Positions 17,091 through 26,553 of a stretch of DNA of 58,565 bases are shown here, in pieces (position 1 is the first letter of the stretch; every line of letters begins with the position of its first letter). The position numbers were made by a program, and so were the translations under genes. The notes under the pieces are model-generated. The model saw only the letters and a list, made by a program, of their open reading frames with translations, had not been told where the DNA came from and searched no databases. The stretch comes from Vibrio harveyi NBRC 15634 = ATCC 14126 = KCTC 12724. GTDB taxonomy: Bacteria > Pseudomonadota > Gammaproteobacteria > Enterobacterales > Vibrionaceae. The stretch covers positions 1 to 58,565 of the forward strand of contig NZ_BCUF01000038.1 in the NCBI RefSeq assembly GCF_001591145.1, given 5' to 3'.

Positions 17091-18838
17091 TGTGCTTGCT
17101 CCTCTTCTTGTTGTCGTTGCGGTCGTGGCTTCGGCTCCGTTTTCACGGGCTCACGCAGTTGAATTTGGAACTTAGCACGCAAGAAGTACTTGGGATCAGC
17201 CTCTACGCGTTTTAACCACTTATCCGCCAGTTCTTGGCTGCCAAGAATTTCGTTCGCATTGAGTTTCTCTTTCAGCATTAACTCAGCAGCGGTTTTTTCG
17301 TCTGCCCCATCTGCCGTTTGCGGGTTGTCACCCAGTTCAAACGACTCTTCGGGTCCGTCTGTTGTCCCCGCTTGGCTTTCACTGGTGCGGTTTATCTCTT
17401 CGACAATGCCACCAATGACTTTTAGGTTGTGCTCGACGTCTGGTCGCAATTGATCGCTCAAGGTGTCTTTGTCTGCCAGTGTTTGCAACAAATTACGCGC
17501 GGCCAAGTACTCACGTTGACGCGCCAACGCACTCGCAGCGTTGTACAAGCCATAGTCTTTTACCGCATCTGATGGATCGTTTTGCATCTCCAAGAAAGCC
17601 GTATGAGCCAGTTTGTATTCGCCTGCGTAGTAATAAGCCGTCCCTTTTCGCAACGGATCCGTAAAGTGCTTTGCTGCCTCAAGGTATTCGTTTTTGTTGA
17701 ACAGGCGCTGCCCTTGTTGGTTTGGCGTGAGCCATAAATCCCACCACCATTGAGACGCTTTATCCCAGACCGTAACCTCTTGCACCACTTCAAGCTTATC
17801 CGCTTTGAGCGAGACGGTTTCCGCCATGACTTTTGGCGTCATAAACAAAGACGTTGACACCATCGCGACAACACACCATTGCACTAACCACCCTTTGCGG
17901 AACCAAAGCATCATGATGAGCGCAATTGGGAACAACAGTTGATAACCCATGTCTTTCCAAGGCATTGAGGATTCACCATTGAGTTGCATGTTTCGCTCAA
18001 CAAAACGATTCAGCTTCTCTATGTCACTATTGTCTACCGTCACTTCCACAAGGCGTCCACCAGTCGCGCTGGCAAGATTATTTAACGAGTCCAAATCGAC
18101 CGGGTTGTTAGAAACAATGTCTGAGTTACCCGCAGCCAAGATAAGCAATTGATAAGGCTTGTCAGCGAAGTAGTTTTTGTAAGCGGTAATAGTTGCAGGA
18201 TTAACCCCATCCGTGACCAACAGAACCGTCGAACCCGGTTGGTCTTGTAATTGTCGGTCAATCAAAGGCAGCGCCGTTTCAGCAAGTTTACCTTCAACCG
18301 GCATGATTTCTGGTGTTATCGCAGCAAGAAACGGTTCGAATACTTTACTGTCCTGCGTCACAGGCATCGCAACATGAGCAGACCCCGCATACACAACTAG
18401 CCCAGTACTGCCTCCTTTTCTTGCTGCCAAGAGGTCTCGGATCTTTTGCTTAGAGCGCTCCAAACGGCTTGGCGGAAGGTCTTTTTGCAACATCGAATCG
18501 TTGTTATCCAACACCACCAGCATGGAGGCTTTATCCTCGCCAAATGGAGAAGCTTGGCGCTCCCACGAAGGTCCAGCACAGATGATGATAGCAATCGCCA
18601 CTATCACCATAAGTAGCTTGAGCGGCAGTTGCTTTCGCCAACCATAATCACCAATCGTTAAGGCTTTACGTAAGTGCTCTGGAAGAATGTCTTTCCAGCT
18701 AGGTTTGGCTTCTTCTCGCCACCTTAACCAAAGCAAAAGAAACATTGGGATGAACGCCAATAGCCACATTGGACGAATGAAATGGAACTGTGTGAAGAAC
18801 TGTTCTAGTCCCATGCTAGAGAAAGGAGAATCAAACAT
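17087..18838 (-). CDS. BatB/BatC-type fusion: membrane VWA domain plus TPR
   Basis: 583 residues from the ATG preceded by GGAGAG (an in-frame ATG 42 bp upstream lacks such a site). Two N-terminal transmembrane helices, a VWA domain (~75-275), a third helix (~300-320), another hydrophobic segment (~330-350), then TPRs (~385-480) and a Glu/Gln/Pro-rich tail. The VWA metal site (MIDAS), usually D-x-S-x-S, reads D-N-N-D-S, so the first serine is lost, whereas neighbour BatA has an intact D-L-S-G-S. The start overlaps the BatA stop by 8 bp. In the family BatB and BatC may be separate; here VWA and TPR are in one protein. Confidence 0.87.
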   Translation of the reverse strand: MFDSPFSSMGLEQFFTQFHFIRPMWLLAFIPMFLLLWLRWREEAKPSWKDILPEHLRKALTIGDYGWRKQLPLKLLMVIVAIAIIICAGPSWERQASPFGEDKASMLVVLDNNDSMLQKDLPPSRLERSKQKIRDLLAARKGGSTGLVVYAGSAHVAMPVTQDSKVFEPFLAAITPEIMPVEGKLAETALPLIDRQLQDQPGSTVLLVTDGVNPATITAYKNYFADKPYQLLILAAGNSDIVSNNPVDLDSLNNLASATGGRLVEVTVDNSDIEKLNRFVERNMQLNGESSMPWKDMGYQLLFPIALIMMLWFRKGWLVQWCVVAMVSTSLFMTPKVMAETVSLKADKLEVVQEVTVWDKASQWWWDLWLTPNQQGQRLFNKNEYLEAAKHFTDPLRKGTAYYYAGEYKLAHTAFLEMQNDPSDAVKDYGLYNAASALARQREYLAARNLLQTLADKDTLSDQLRPDVEHNLKVIGGIVEEINRTSESQAGTTDGPEESFELGDNPQTADGADEKTAAELMLKEKLNANEILGSQELADKWLKRVEADPKYFLRAKFQIQLREPVKTEPKPRPQRQQEEEQAQ

Positions 18839-19922
18839 GGCGCTCTCCTTTTCCGTTTTCTGCTTGCGTGGAAGCTCCACTAGTCACTGATAGTCGACGA
18901 CGCTTAAATGTCGCTAACGTGAACGCGGTCAAGTACATCACAACGACTAAAGCCATTAAATAGTGATGCAAGCTTTGCTTGGGGCGATACGTGGTACTTT
19001 CATAAAGCTGGGGCTCTAACTTACCAATCTCATCATAGGCTTTAGCAAGTTCGTCACGGTTGAGCGCTTCAAACGCCTCACCGCCGGACTCCTTCGCAAT
19101 ACGTTTGATCGTATTCATATCTAGCGCAGTTTCACCCACGGTTTGTGGATCACCCATGGCAATCACGTGGATACGTACATCTTTCGCTTTCGCGACTTTC
19201 GCCGCATCAATAGGCTCAACGAAGCTTCCAGTGTCATTACCGTCCGTTAGAACAATGGCGACTTTCTCTTTGTTCTCTTCTACGTCGGTACGCGACTTTT
19301 CGCTTTGCTCAAACACCTTAATCGCTAAACCAATTGCATCACCTAAATGAGTGCTTTGCCCTGCCATCGCTACATCCGTTTGGTTAAGCAGCTCTAACCA
19401 CACTTTTTGATCGGGGGTGAATGGAGTTTGGACAAATGCTGCGTCGCCAAACAAAATCAGACCTAAACGGTCGCCTTTGCGCGTTTTGGCAAAGTCACTC
19501 AACACTTCTTTAGCGGCGTCAAGGCGAGTGATCTTTTCTCCGGTTTGGGATGTAAAGTCTTGCTCTGCCATTGAGCCAGACAAATCGACAACGACCATGA
19601 CATCACGCCCTAAGCTTTCACGCACCTGTGGCTCGCCAAGTACTGTCGGTTTTGCCATTGCGGTCACGACCAAAAGCCAAGAAATGATGAGCGTTGCACG
19701 CTGCCACCAGCTCGGAGTCAGTTGACTTGCACCTTCTGATGGCGTTTCACCTATGGCATCCACAAGCTGACTAAAAAACGGCACTTTGATGGCCATTTGT
19801 TTGGTGCGGTAAGCTGGAACGAGGAAATACACTACCAAAGGCAGTGGCAAGATGATGAACCAAAGCGGATGCTCAAACTCAAAACTGCTCATGCCCAGCC
19901 ATGAAGCCAGAAGATCACCCAT
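18831..19922 (-). CDS. BatA-type membrane-anchored VWA protein
   Basis: 363 residues. N-terminal transmembrane helices (~18-36 and ~73-92) flank a conserved linker, then a VWA domain (~100-290) with an intact MIDAS D-L-S-G-S and the T-D-G-N-D-T loop, and a C-terminal helix (~325-345). Such proteins are thought to assemble with BatB and to be acted on by the MoxR ATPase. Overlaps both neighbours by 8 bp. Confidence 0.88.
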   Translation of the reverse strand: MGDLLASWLGMSSFEFEHPLWFIILPLPLVVYFLVPAYRTKQMAIKVPFFSQLVDAIGETPSEGASQLTPSWWQRATLIISWLLVVTAMAKPTVLGEPQVRESLGRDVMVVVDLSGSMAEQDFTSQTGEKITRLDAAKEVLSDFAKTRKGDRLGLILFGDAAFVQTPFTPDQKVWLELLNQTDVAMAGQSTHLGDAIGLAIKVFEQSEKSRTDVEENKEKVAIVLTDGNDTGSFVEPIDAAKVAKAKDVRIHVIAMGDPQTVGETALDMNTIKRIAKESGGEAFEALNRDELAKAYDEIGKLEPQLYESTTYRPKQSLHHYLMALVVVMYLTAFTLATFKRRRLSVTSGASTQAENGKGERHV

Positions 19923-20466
19923 GGCGACCTCCTTTTAATACACGCGCTTTGTAGGCAAGCGTGCGCTTTTCAATATTTTGAGCGTTCTCATCATGCTCTT
20001 TCACCCACTTAGTGGCGCGTTCAAGAAGTTGTAAACACTCTGTTTTTTCCAGTTCAACACTTGGGTCAACGATACTTTGCAGCCATCGCTTCGAGACTTC
20101 GTCATCAAACATTTTATGCTTAGGGTTAAGCTCATCTAACTTGCGCAGGAACGCCGTATCAAACAAGCGAGCATGAGAGCTATCAAGATGAATCAATACA
20201 ATTTTCAAAATCGAGAACAGGGCTTTGGGCATACTCGCGTCATCTGGATTCAAACGAGAAATGGCTTCAATAGCTTCTTTACGGTAGCGGTTATCCCACC
20301 AATGGTGCAGCAATCGGTAACCCAGATACATAAATACAATCGCACCAATGACGGCAAGGATCTTCCAACCAATGGTTTGTGGTACCCAGCTTACGCTTTC
20401 TGGCACCGCAACGTCATGCAGCTCACGCAGAATATACGTGCTTGGAGGCGTGTGTAAGTCTGTCAT
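19915..20466 (-). CDS. DUF4381 membrane protein
   Basis: 183 residues with one transmembrane helix (~31-52) and a soluble cytoplasmic helical domain, matching the DUF4381 proteins encoded between DUF58 and BatA genes in proteobacterial moxR clusters. No biochemical role is known. The start abuts the DUF58 stop and the end overlaps batA by 8 bp. Confidence 0.82.
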   Translation of the reverse strand: MTDLHTPPSTYILRELHDVAVPESVSWVPQTIGWKILAVIGAIVFMYLGYRLLHHWWDNRYRKEAIEAISRLNPDDASMPKALFSILKIVLIHLDSSHARLFDTAFLRKLDELNPKHKMFDDEVSKRWLQSIVDPSVELEKTECLQLLERATKWVKEHDENAQNIEKRTLAYKARVLKGGRHG

Positions 20467-21429
20467 TTATCGACCTCCAACGAGTTTTTGGAATTGAGTA
20501 ATGTGGTCACCTGATGTATCGATTTCGATATGAGGCAGCTTTTTCATCGCCATTAGTTGCGCCAGTGATTGACGTTTTAACTGCGCTTTCTCAACCAAAC
20601 TGGCACTGGCGGCGTCGACTTTGGCTTTGCTGTCTAAGTTGATCTGGTAACGACCGTCACCAATCACCCATTTCACTTTTGCCAAATCTTGAGGAAGCGA
20701 CTGCTCTAAAGGGTCGCTCACCATTACCGCGAGAACATCGTTGTGCTGTTGAAGCTGCTTAAGGTGATCTAGGTGGTGCTCTTCGCAATCACGCCAATCA
20801 CTAATAAAAATCAATGTGGATTGTTTTAGTTTCATGCGTTTGATGAGTTCTATCCATTTACTGAACGTCACGTTATCTGCATCAATCGAGTCCACATTTA
20901 AGCGCTGGTTAACTTGAGAGAGTCGTTTCAGTTGTGCAAGCAGATCGTTTTGTGAACGCTGGGCTTTGCTGTGATATAGAGCGGAGTCAGAAGCGATAAC
21001 AAATCCCACTCGATCACCGTCTTTCAATACTCGCCAACCACACATAGCCGCGACTTCAGCAGCGACTACGGATTTCATGACCTCGGTAGAGGCGAAAAAC
21101 ATCGCACTGCGCTGATCAACGCAAACAATCACATTGCGGTCTTTTTCTTCGGTGTAACTGCGCACATGGGGCTTGCCTGTGCGCATGGTGACTTTCCAAT
21201 CTAGGTTTCGGATGTCGTCCCCTAGCTGGTAATGACGCAGCTCTTCGAAGTTCAAACCACGCCCACGGAATAATGAGTTGTGCCGCCCAGAAAGCACACT
21301 GCCCGCTTTTAAGTGAGGCAGCAGGCTGAAGGATTCGGCTTGTGCTTGTAAACGCACTAAGCGAGCGTAATCACAATACAAGCGAGGATCGAGCCCTTGG
21401 GATTGAGGAGCAAGCGTTGGCTTTGCCAT
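20467..21429 (-). CDS. DUF58 protein (VWA-like)
   Basis: 320 residues. Contains the DUF58 signature F-E-E-L-R-x-Y-x-x-G-D-D-x-R-x-L-D-W and a following V-R-S-Y-T-E-E segment, then a VWA-like fold. The metal-site equivalent reads D-Q-R-S-A, not D-x-S-x-S, so metal-dependent ligand binding is doubtful. No transmembrane segments, so it should act in the cytoplasm, probably as a MoxR partner. Confidence 0.88.
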   Translation of the reverse strand: MAKPTLAPQSQGLDPRLYCDYARLVRLQAQAESFSLLPHLKAGSVLSGRHNSLFRGRGLNFEELRHYQLGDDIRNLDWKVTMRTGKPHVRSYTEEKDRNVIVCVDQRSAMFFASTEVMKSVVAAEVAAMCGWRVLKDGDRVGFVIASDSALYHSKAQRSQNDLLAQLKRLSQVNQRLNVDSIDADNVTFSKWIELIKRMKLKQSTLIFISDWRDCEEHHLDHLKQLQQHNDVLAVMVSDPLEQSLPQDLAKVKWVIGDGRYQINLDSKAKVDAASASLVEKAQLKRQSLAQLMAMKKLPHIEIDTSGDHITQFQKLVGGR

Positions 21430-21441
21430 AGTCCCTCCTGC

Positions 21442-22425
21442 TTATCCGATTTCTACACAATCAAGCAGCTCTTGCACCACTCGCTGGTGATCAACACCAT
21501 CGGCAAGTGCATCGTAAGAAAGTGAGAATCGGTGTCCAAGTACCGATGGCACCATCGCACGTACGTCATCAGGCGTTACATAGTCACGCCCTTGTAGCCA
21601 CGCGTAAGCACGAGCACATTTGTCCAACGAAATTGATGCGCGAGGGCTTGAGCCGATTTCGATCCATTTTTGTAGCTGGGAATCCGCGTAGCGCTCTGGT
21701 TTACGCGTCGCCATCACAAGCGCAACGATGTAGTTCTCGACCAAATCGGAAACAGTAATATTTGGCAGTTGACATCGCGCTTCAATCACAAGCTCTGGCT
21801 CAATGTGTTTTGGCGTCACTAATTCACTACTGGTTTCTGAACCCAGCTCTTCACTGCGCACTAAACGAATAATGTCACGCTCAGCTTCATCTTCTGGATA
21901 GTCGACGGTCACTTTCATGATAAAGCGATCCATCTGCGCTTCTGGCAATGGGTAAGTGCCCTCTTGTTCAACTGGGTTTTGCGTCGCAAGCACCATGAAC
22001 AACTCTGGCAAGACGTGCGTCTTATCACCCACTGTAATCGTACCTTCTGCCATCGCTTCTAGCAGTGCAGCTTGTACTTTTGCTGGCGCACGGTTTACCT
22101 CGTCCGCCAATACGATGCTGTTAAAGATTGGACCTGGTTGGAAGTGGAGTTGAGGCTTGCCATCTAGTTCTTGGTACACTTCGGTACCTGTAACGTCTGA
22201 AGGTAACAAGTCGGGGGTAAACTGAATACGACCAAAGCTGGTATTAAGTAGATTGGCAAGCGATTTCACCGAGCGCGTTTTTGCCGTCCCCGGTAAACCC
22301 TCCAAAAGTACGTGACCATTGGTCAGTAACCCTATCACCAAAGCCTGAACCACATGGCTTTGTCCAATGACACTTTTTTCAGTTTGTTCGATTAATTCAT
22401 TAATGGCTTGTTGTGCGTGGTTCAT
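21442..22425 (-). CDS. MoxR-family AAA+ ATPase
   Basis: 327 residues. Walker A G-L-P-G-T-A-K-T, Walker B I-V-L-A-D-E-V-N-R-A and the sensor segment A-T-Q-N-P-V-E are typical of MoxR proteins, which act as chaperone-like ATPases on VWA-containing partners. First gene of the six-gene moxR-bat operon; its upstream region carries two inverted copies of the TATTGG(T/C)TATAAA(C/T) motif. Confidence 0.93.
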   Translation of the reverse strand: MNHAQQAINELIEQTEKSVIGQSHVVQALVIGLLTNGHVLLEGLPGTAKTRSVKSLANLLNTSFGRIQFTPDLLPSDVTGTEVYQELDGKPQLHFQPGPIFNSIVLADEVNRAPAKVQAALLEAMAEGTITVGDKTHVLPELFMVLATQNPVEQEGTYPLPEAQMDRFIMKVTVDYPEDEAERDIIRLVRSEELGSETSSELVTPKHIEPELVIEARCQLPNITVSDLVENYIVALVMATRKPERYADSQLQKWIEIGSSPRASISLDKCARAYAWLQGRDYVTPDDVRAMVPSVLGHRFSLSYDALADGVDHQRVVQELLDCVEIG

Positions 22426-22478
22426 AATGTGCCCTCAAAATGCATAATTTTTGCTGTGTACATCCTACTCACAAGCCC

Positions 22479-22498
22479 TATAACTATTGGTTATAAAC
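22479..22498. promoter_or_regulatory. GGTTATAAAC site upstream of moxR
   Basis: TATAAC-N5-GTTATA palindrome continuing into the exact GGTTATAAAC 10-mer (22489-22498), 64 bp upstream of the moxR start. Same 10-mer as at the maturase and arylsulfatase 2 promoters. Confidence 0.5.
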
Positions 22499-22514
22499 TT
22501 AATACCCAACTTAT

Positions 22515-22536
22515 TTGTAACCATTTATAGCCAATA
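22515..22536 (-). promoter_or_regulatory. Second, inverted near-copy of the GGTTATAAAC site
   Basis: On the minus strand TATTGGCTATAAAT, 12 of 14 bases identical to TATTGGTTATAAAC in the first moxR site, in opposite orientation and about three helical turns away. Two phased inverted sites favour a real operator pair. Confidence 0.45.
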
Positions 22537-22550
22537 ACTTACCGCCAATT

Positions 22551-24857
22551 TTAATTTGAAATTGTAGCTCGTAATTGTTGAACAACCTCCGCTGGAGCCA
22601 CTTCTGCAAGCTGCTTAACACATTGTTCAAAAGCAAAAGCTACGGTCCCTTGTTTATAGTTGCGCGCTAACACTTCACACTCGGCGTACAAATGCTGCGG
22701 ATTTCCACCCACTTGGTAGGCTGTGCTCAGTGCTTTGCTTGCCGCGAGTATGTCACTCTTCTCTAACGCCAAGCCATACACATACCAATATTGCGGGTTG
22801 TGTTCTGCCATTTCAGCCGCTTGTTTCAAATATTGGTTTGCCTTAACGCCATCTCCAACACGAAGCCATGCCAAACCAGCGCTATAAGGCAAAGCACTCG
22901 ATTTAGGTTGCGCTTCAATCCCTGCCATCAAGGTTTCTAATGCTTTTCTGTCGTTACCTTGTGTACGGTACAAATCTGCTAAGTTAGCGTAGCTGTTCTC
23001 AAAGTAAGGCTCTATTTCAATGGCTTTTTGATAAGACGCAATGGCTTTACCTGTTTCTCCAAGAGCTCGATAGACATTTGCTAGGTTGGTTCGTCCAAAG
23101 CCTCGATCTGCATTGAAACGCTGGATTTCCATATAGTCTTCCAGTGGTTGTCTGATCTTGTCGCGTTGCAGTGGATTCATTTCTGGATAATGACGAACCA
23201 AAGCAGCCGCGGCTTCAGCGCGAACGGACAATACTGGGTCAGTTAGTAATGGTTCGAGAATTTGCCAACGATCGCTAAATTCATAACCAGAAGAACCAGC
23301 AACGGCACCCAAACGGATCATATCGCTTTCATGTTTTACTGCCCTCGCTAATGAAACCAAAGTGTTCTGTCCGGCATTGCCACCCATACGTTCTAAAGCA
23401 GACGCACGAATAATATAGCTTAACGATGCGTCTTGAGCCGAATATGCTAATGCATCAGGCGCACCACGATGACCAATAGAATCCGCGTAAAATGCGACCG
23501 CGAAGTGTTGTTGATTTCGGTATTTTGAATTCGGGAACCATTCGCCTATTTTCTTATCTGCCCACTGATTGGTTTCGTCTTCATGACAAGACGTACAGAC
23601 GTTTGGCGTATTAATATGCATACTCAAATCTGGACGCGGCACATGCCAACTGTGATCACGACGCGGGTCCACTTGCATGTAAGTCGTTTCTGGCATGTGA
23701 CAAGTTGTGCATTGCGATGCCTCAGTATTTGCCTCATGGAAAGTGTGATTTTCCGGCATGTAGTCAGATGCAATATGGCACTGAGCACAAACCGCTTCTT
23801 CTGGGATCTTCAACTCTGCGGTATGCGGATCATGGCAGTTAGTACAAGTAACGCCTTTTTCTGCCATGGCAGATTGCAAAAATGAACCGTAGACGTAATC
23901 TTCGTCATAGATTTGACCATCGTGATAATAGAGCTCTGGTGTGATTAAGCTAAGACGATATTTATCTAGGAACGAACCTTTTACGTGATCTTCAGTTTCG
24001 TTGAGCTGCGTACGACGACTATGGCACTGCGCGCACGTTTGAACTTGGTGCGTCATCGCTATTTCTTTTGGCTGGAGCGTACTGTGCCCTTCTTCGTAGA
24101 CCCATTCTTTTACAGCCAGACCTAAATCTCGATCAAAGCCATAGTGATTCGCTGAGACGATGGTATTTCCAGATTTTTCCGCTTGTTTGGCAAGCTCTAC
24201 ATGTTCGCTGGCAGGACCATGGCACGCTTCACAACCCACATTGATCTCAGACCACGTGGTTGAATACGTATTGGTTTTGGCGTCGTAGTTCTTTTCTAGA
24301 TTCGTTGAGTGGCAATCGGCACACATGAAGTTCCAATTTTGCCCCGTATTCGTCCAGTAGAATTCATCTTTTGGCGTGGTATCTGGATATAGGTGAAACC
24401 AGCGCTGACCACCTTGTTGCTTGGTTCTCGAATCCCATGCAAAAGGAATGAGCTGAACTCGTCCATCTTCAAACTCCACCATGTATTGTTGAAGCGGTTC
24501 CCACGCAAAAGTGTAGCTAATTTTGTAGTCGTGCCACTCTCCGTCTAGACCTTGGATATTGACCCAATACTCGTCCCCTTTTCGATAAAAACGGTTTGGC
24601 TTTCCTTCGAATGTAAACGTGTGCTCGTTAAAGTCACCCAATACGGACTGTGCATCAGCATGCCTCATCGCCATTTCATGATGAGATCCTTGCCACGCTT
24701 TGGTTTCTTTTTGGTGACAATCTACGCAAGCTTCACTGCCTACGTAAGTTAGCGTTGATGATTCGGTTGATTGCGGTGTTTCCTGCGCAAACAGAGAAAA
24801 ACTGACGAGCGCTGCAAGACCAGTTAAGGTCTGCTTCCAACTTGCCCACTGAGTCAT
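22551..24857 (-). CDS. Octaheme c-type cytochrome fused to HEAT and TPR repeats
   Basis: 768 residues with a signal peptide (cleavage near F-A-Q, residue 24-25). Eight CxxCH heme-attachment motifs start at C44, C179, C209, C275, C338, C357, C383 and C421. After the heme domain come HEAT-like repeats (~460-580) and TPRs (~590-740). It should be a periplasmic electron-transfer or redox protein with a protein-binding tail. The heme part resembles cytochrome c-554/NapC-NrfA-like multiheme families in motif style only; no nitrite reductase C-x2-C-K active site is present. The tail is paralogous to the heme-less protein at 49-1122. It is transcribed separately from arylsulfatase 1, because a terminator intervenes. 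The redox partner and substrate are unknown. Confidence 0.88.
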   Translation of the reverse strand: MTQWASWKQTLTGLAALVSFSLFAQETPQSTESSTLTYVGSEACVDCHQKETKAWQGSHHEMAMRHADAQSVLGDFNEHTFTFEGKPNRFYRKGDEYWVNIQGLDGEWHDYKISYTFAWEPLQQYMVEFEDGRVQLIPFAWDSRTKQQGGQRWFHLYPDTTPKDEFYWTNTGQNWNFMCADCHSTNLEKNYDAKTNTYSTTWSEINVGCEACHGPASEHVELAKQAEKSGNTIVSANHYGFDRDLGLAVKEWVYEEGHSTLQPKEIAMTHQVQTCAQCHSRRTQLNETEDHVKGSFLDKYRLSLITPELYYHDGQIYDEDYVYGSFLQSAMAEKGVTCTNCHDPHTAELKIPEEAVCAQCHIASDYMPENHTFHEANTEASQCTTCHMPETTYMQVDPRRDHSWHVPRPDLSMHINTPNVCTSCHEDETNQWADKKIGEWFPNSKYRNQQHFAVAFYADSIGHRGAPDALAYSAQDASLSYIIRASALERMGGNAGQNTLVSLARAVKHESDMIRLGAVAGSSGYEFSDRWQILEPLLTDPVLSVRAEAAAALVRHYPEMNPLQRDKIRQPLEDYMEIQRFNADRGFGRTNLANVYRALGETGKAIASYQKAIEIEPYFENSYANLADLYRTQGNDRKALETLMAGIEAQPKSSALPYSAGLAWLRVGDGVKANQYLKQAAEMAEHNPQYWYVYGLALEKSDILAASKALSTAYQVGGNPQHLYAECEVLARNYKQGTVAFAFEQCVKQLAEVAPAEVVQQLRATISN

Positions 24858-24962
24858 AACTGTCCTTGTGTGATTCTTTTTATTCTCTGATCAAAGATAG
24901 AAGTGTTTTTTCTTTTTAGACAAGCAATTACATAGGTTTTAAGAAAAACTCAAACGAGGCGC

Positions 24963-24986
24963 AAAAAAGAGGCTCCGAAGAGCCCC
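24963..24986 (-). terminator. Terminator after arylsulfatase 1
   Basis: On the minus strand GGCTC-TTCG-GAGCC, a stable tetraloop hairpin, followed by TCTTTTTT; 20 bp beyond the sulfatase stop. Confidence 0.85.
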
Positions 24987-25005
24987 ACATTTGGTTGCAA
25001 TCAAT

Positions 25006-26553
25006 CTATTTATTGTGACTTTCTTGCAGTTTCTCCATCACCTGATCAAGTGAGAAGCTCGCAGCTTTCTGCCTTGGAGGGAATTCTTGGAATGTTTCTA
25101 AGAACTTGCCCACATAAGCCTGTGCAGGAACAAGCATATACGCATGGTCGATCAACCAATCGTAATAGGTGTTCGACGTAATATCTGCGACTTCGTATGG
25201 GTCCATGCGTAGATTGAAGATCTTAGGCACACGCAACGGTGTAAACGGTTCAGCCCAAATTTGCAACGTACCTTTCGCGCGCTGCTCTAGGAATACGATC
25301 TTCCAGTTGCGGAAACGCAGTGAGCTCAAATCACCATCGTCTGTAAAGTAGAAGATTTCTTCACGTGGTCCTTTGTCCTCTTTACCAGTTAGGTAAGGCA
25401 GGAAGTTGTAACCATCAAGATGGTTTTTGAACGTCTTATCTCCTGCTTTATAGCCTTTTAGGAGTTTCTCTTTTATTTGATCATCGCCTGCTGCCGCTAG
25501 GAATGTTGGCATCCAGTCCATATGATGCATGATCTCGTTAGACACGCTTCCCGGCTCAATTTTACCCGGCCAACGAACCATCGCGGGAACGCGGAATGCG
25601 CCTTCCCAGTTAGTGTTTTTCTCACCACGGAATGGCGTTGTACCTGCATCTGGCCAGGAGTTCATGTGTGGACCGTTATCAGTGGAGTAAAATACGATGG
25701 TGTTATCTTGAATGCCAAGATCATCCACTTTCTTCAATAGCTGACCAACATGGTTATCGTGCTCAACCATACCGTCGGCATAAAAACTGATGCCAGTTTT
25801 GCCCAAGTTGTCTTCTTTAACGTGAGTACGGAAATGCATGCGTGTGGCATTCCACCAGACGAAGAACGGTTTGTCGGCTTTCACCGCACGATCCATAAAA
25901 TCAAGTGCCGCATCTAGCGTTTCTTCATCTACGGTTTCCATTCGCTTACGAGTGAGCGGTCCCGTATCTTCAATTTTGCCATCAGCAAAGGATTTAATGA
26001 CACCACGAGGACCAAATTTCTTACGGAATTCTGGGTCTTTCGGGTAATCAACATTTTCCGGTTCTTCCTCAGCGTTCAAGTGATAAAGGTTGCCAAAAAA
26101 TTCGTCGAAGCCATGATTGGTTGGAAGATGTTCGTCTTTATCGCCTAAGTGGTTTTTACCAAATTGCCCCGTCATATAACCTAAAGGTTTAAGCATTTCT
26201 GCAATCGTTGCATCTTCTGCTTGCAAGCCTAAGTCAGCCCCCGGAAGACCAACTTTACTCAAGCCGGTTCGCAGCACTGTTTGACCCGTAATAAAGGTGG
26301 AGCGACCCGCGGTACATGATTGTTCGCCATAGTAGTCGGTGAACATCATACCTTCTTTTGCGATTCTATCGATGTTTGGGGTTTTGTAGCCCATGAGGCC
26401 GAACGTATAGGCGCTGATATTCGACTGACCAATATCATCACCCCAGATAACCAGAATGTTCGGTTTTTCTGCTGCGATACTGCTACTTGTCGCGCCGATA
26501 AAAGCAGCGGCAAGAATCGCTAATCGGCGTTTAACGCCATAATTCGCTGTCAT
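25006..26553 (-). CDS. Secreted arylsulfatase 1
   Basis: 515 residues from the ATG preceded by AGAGG (an in-frame start 42 bp upstream has no such site). Signal peptide ends near S-I-A-A-E. Sulfatase family features: metal-binding D39-D40, formylglycine site C80-T-A-G-R, and the Y-S-T-D-N-G calcium-ligand segment. The C-x-A-x-R form (Ala in place of Pro, Gly in place of Ser) suits radical-SAM maturation better than canonical FGE. Hydrolyses sulfate esters in the periplasm or outside the cell; the natural substrate is unknown. Divergent from arylsulfatase 2, which it closely resembles through the middle and catalytic regions. Confidence 0.93.
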   Translation of the reverse strand: MTANYGVKRRLAILAAAFIGATSSSIAAEKPNILVIWGDDIGQSNISAYTFGLMGYKTPNIDRIAKEGMMFTDYYGEQSCTAGRSTFITGQTVLRTGLSKVGLPGADLGLQAEDATIAEMLKPLGYMTGQFGKNHLGDKDEHLPTNHGFDEFFGNLYHLNAEEEPENVDYPKDPEFRKKFGPRGVIKSFADGKIEDTGPLTRKRMETVDEETLDAALDFMDRAVKADKPFFVWWNATRMHFRTHVKEDNLGKTGISFYADGMVEHDNHVGQLLKKVDDLGIQDNTIVFYSTDNGPHMNSWPDAGTTPFRGEKNTNWEGAFRVPAMVRWPGKIEPGSVSNEIMHHMDWMPTFLAAAGDDQIKEKLLKGYKAGDKTFKNHLDGYNFLPYLTGKEDKGPREEIFYFTDDGDLSSLRFRNWKIVFLEQRAKGTLQIWAEPFTPLRVPKIFNLRMDPYEVADITSNTYYDWLIDHAYMLVPAQAYVGKFLETFQEFPPRQKAASFSLDQVMEKLQESHNK

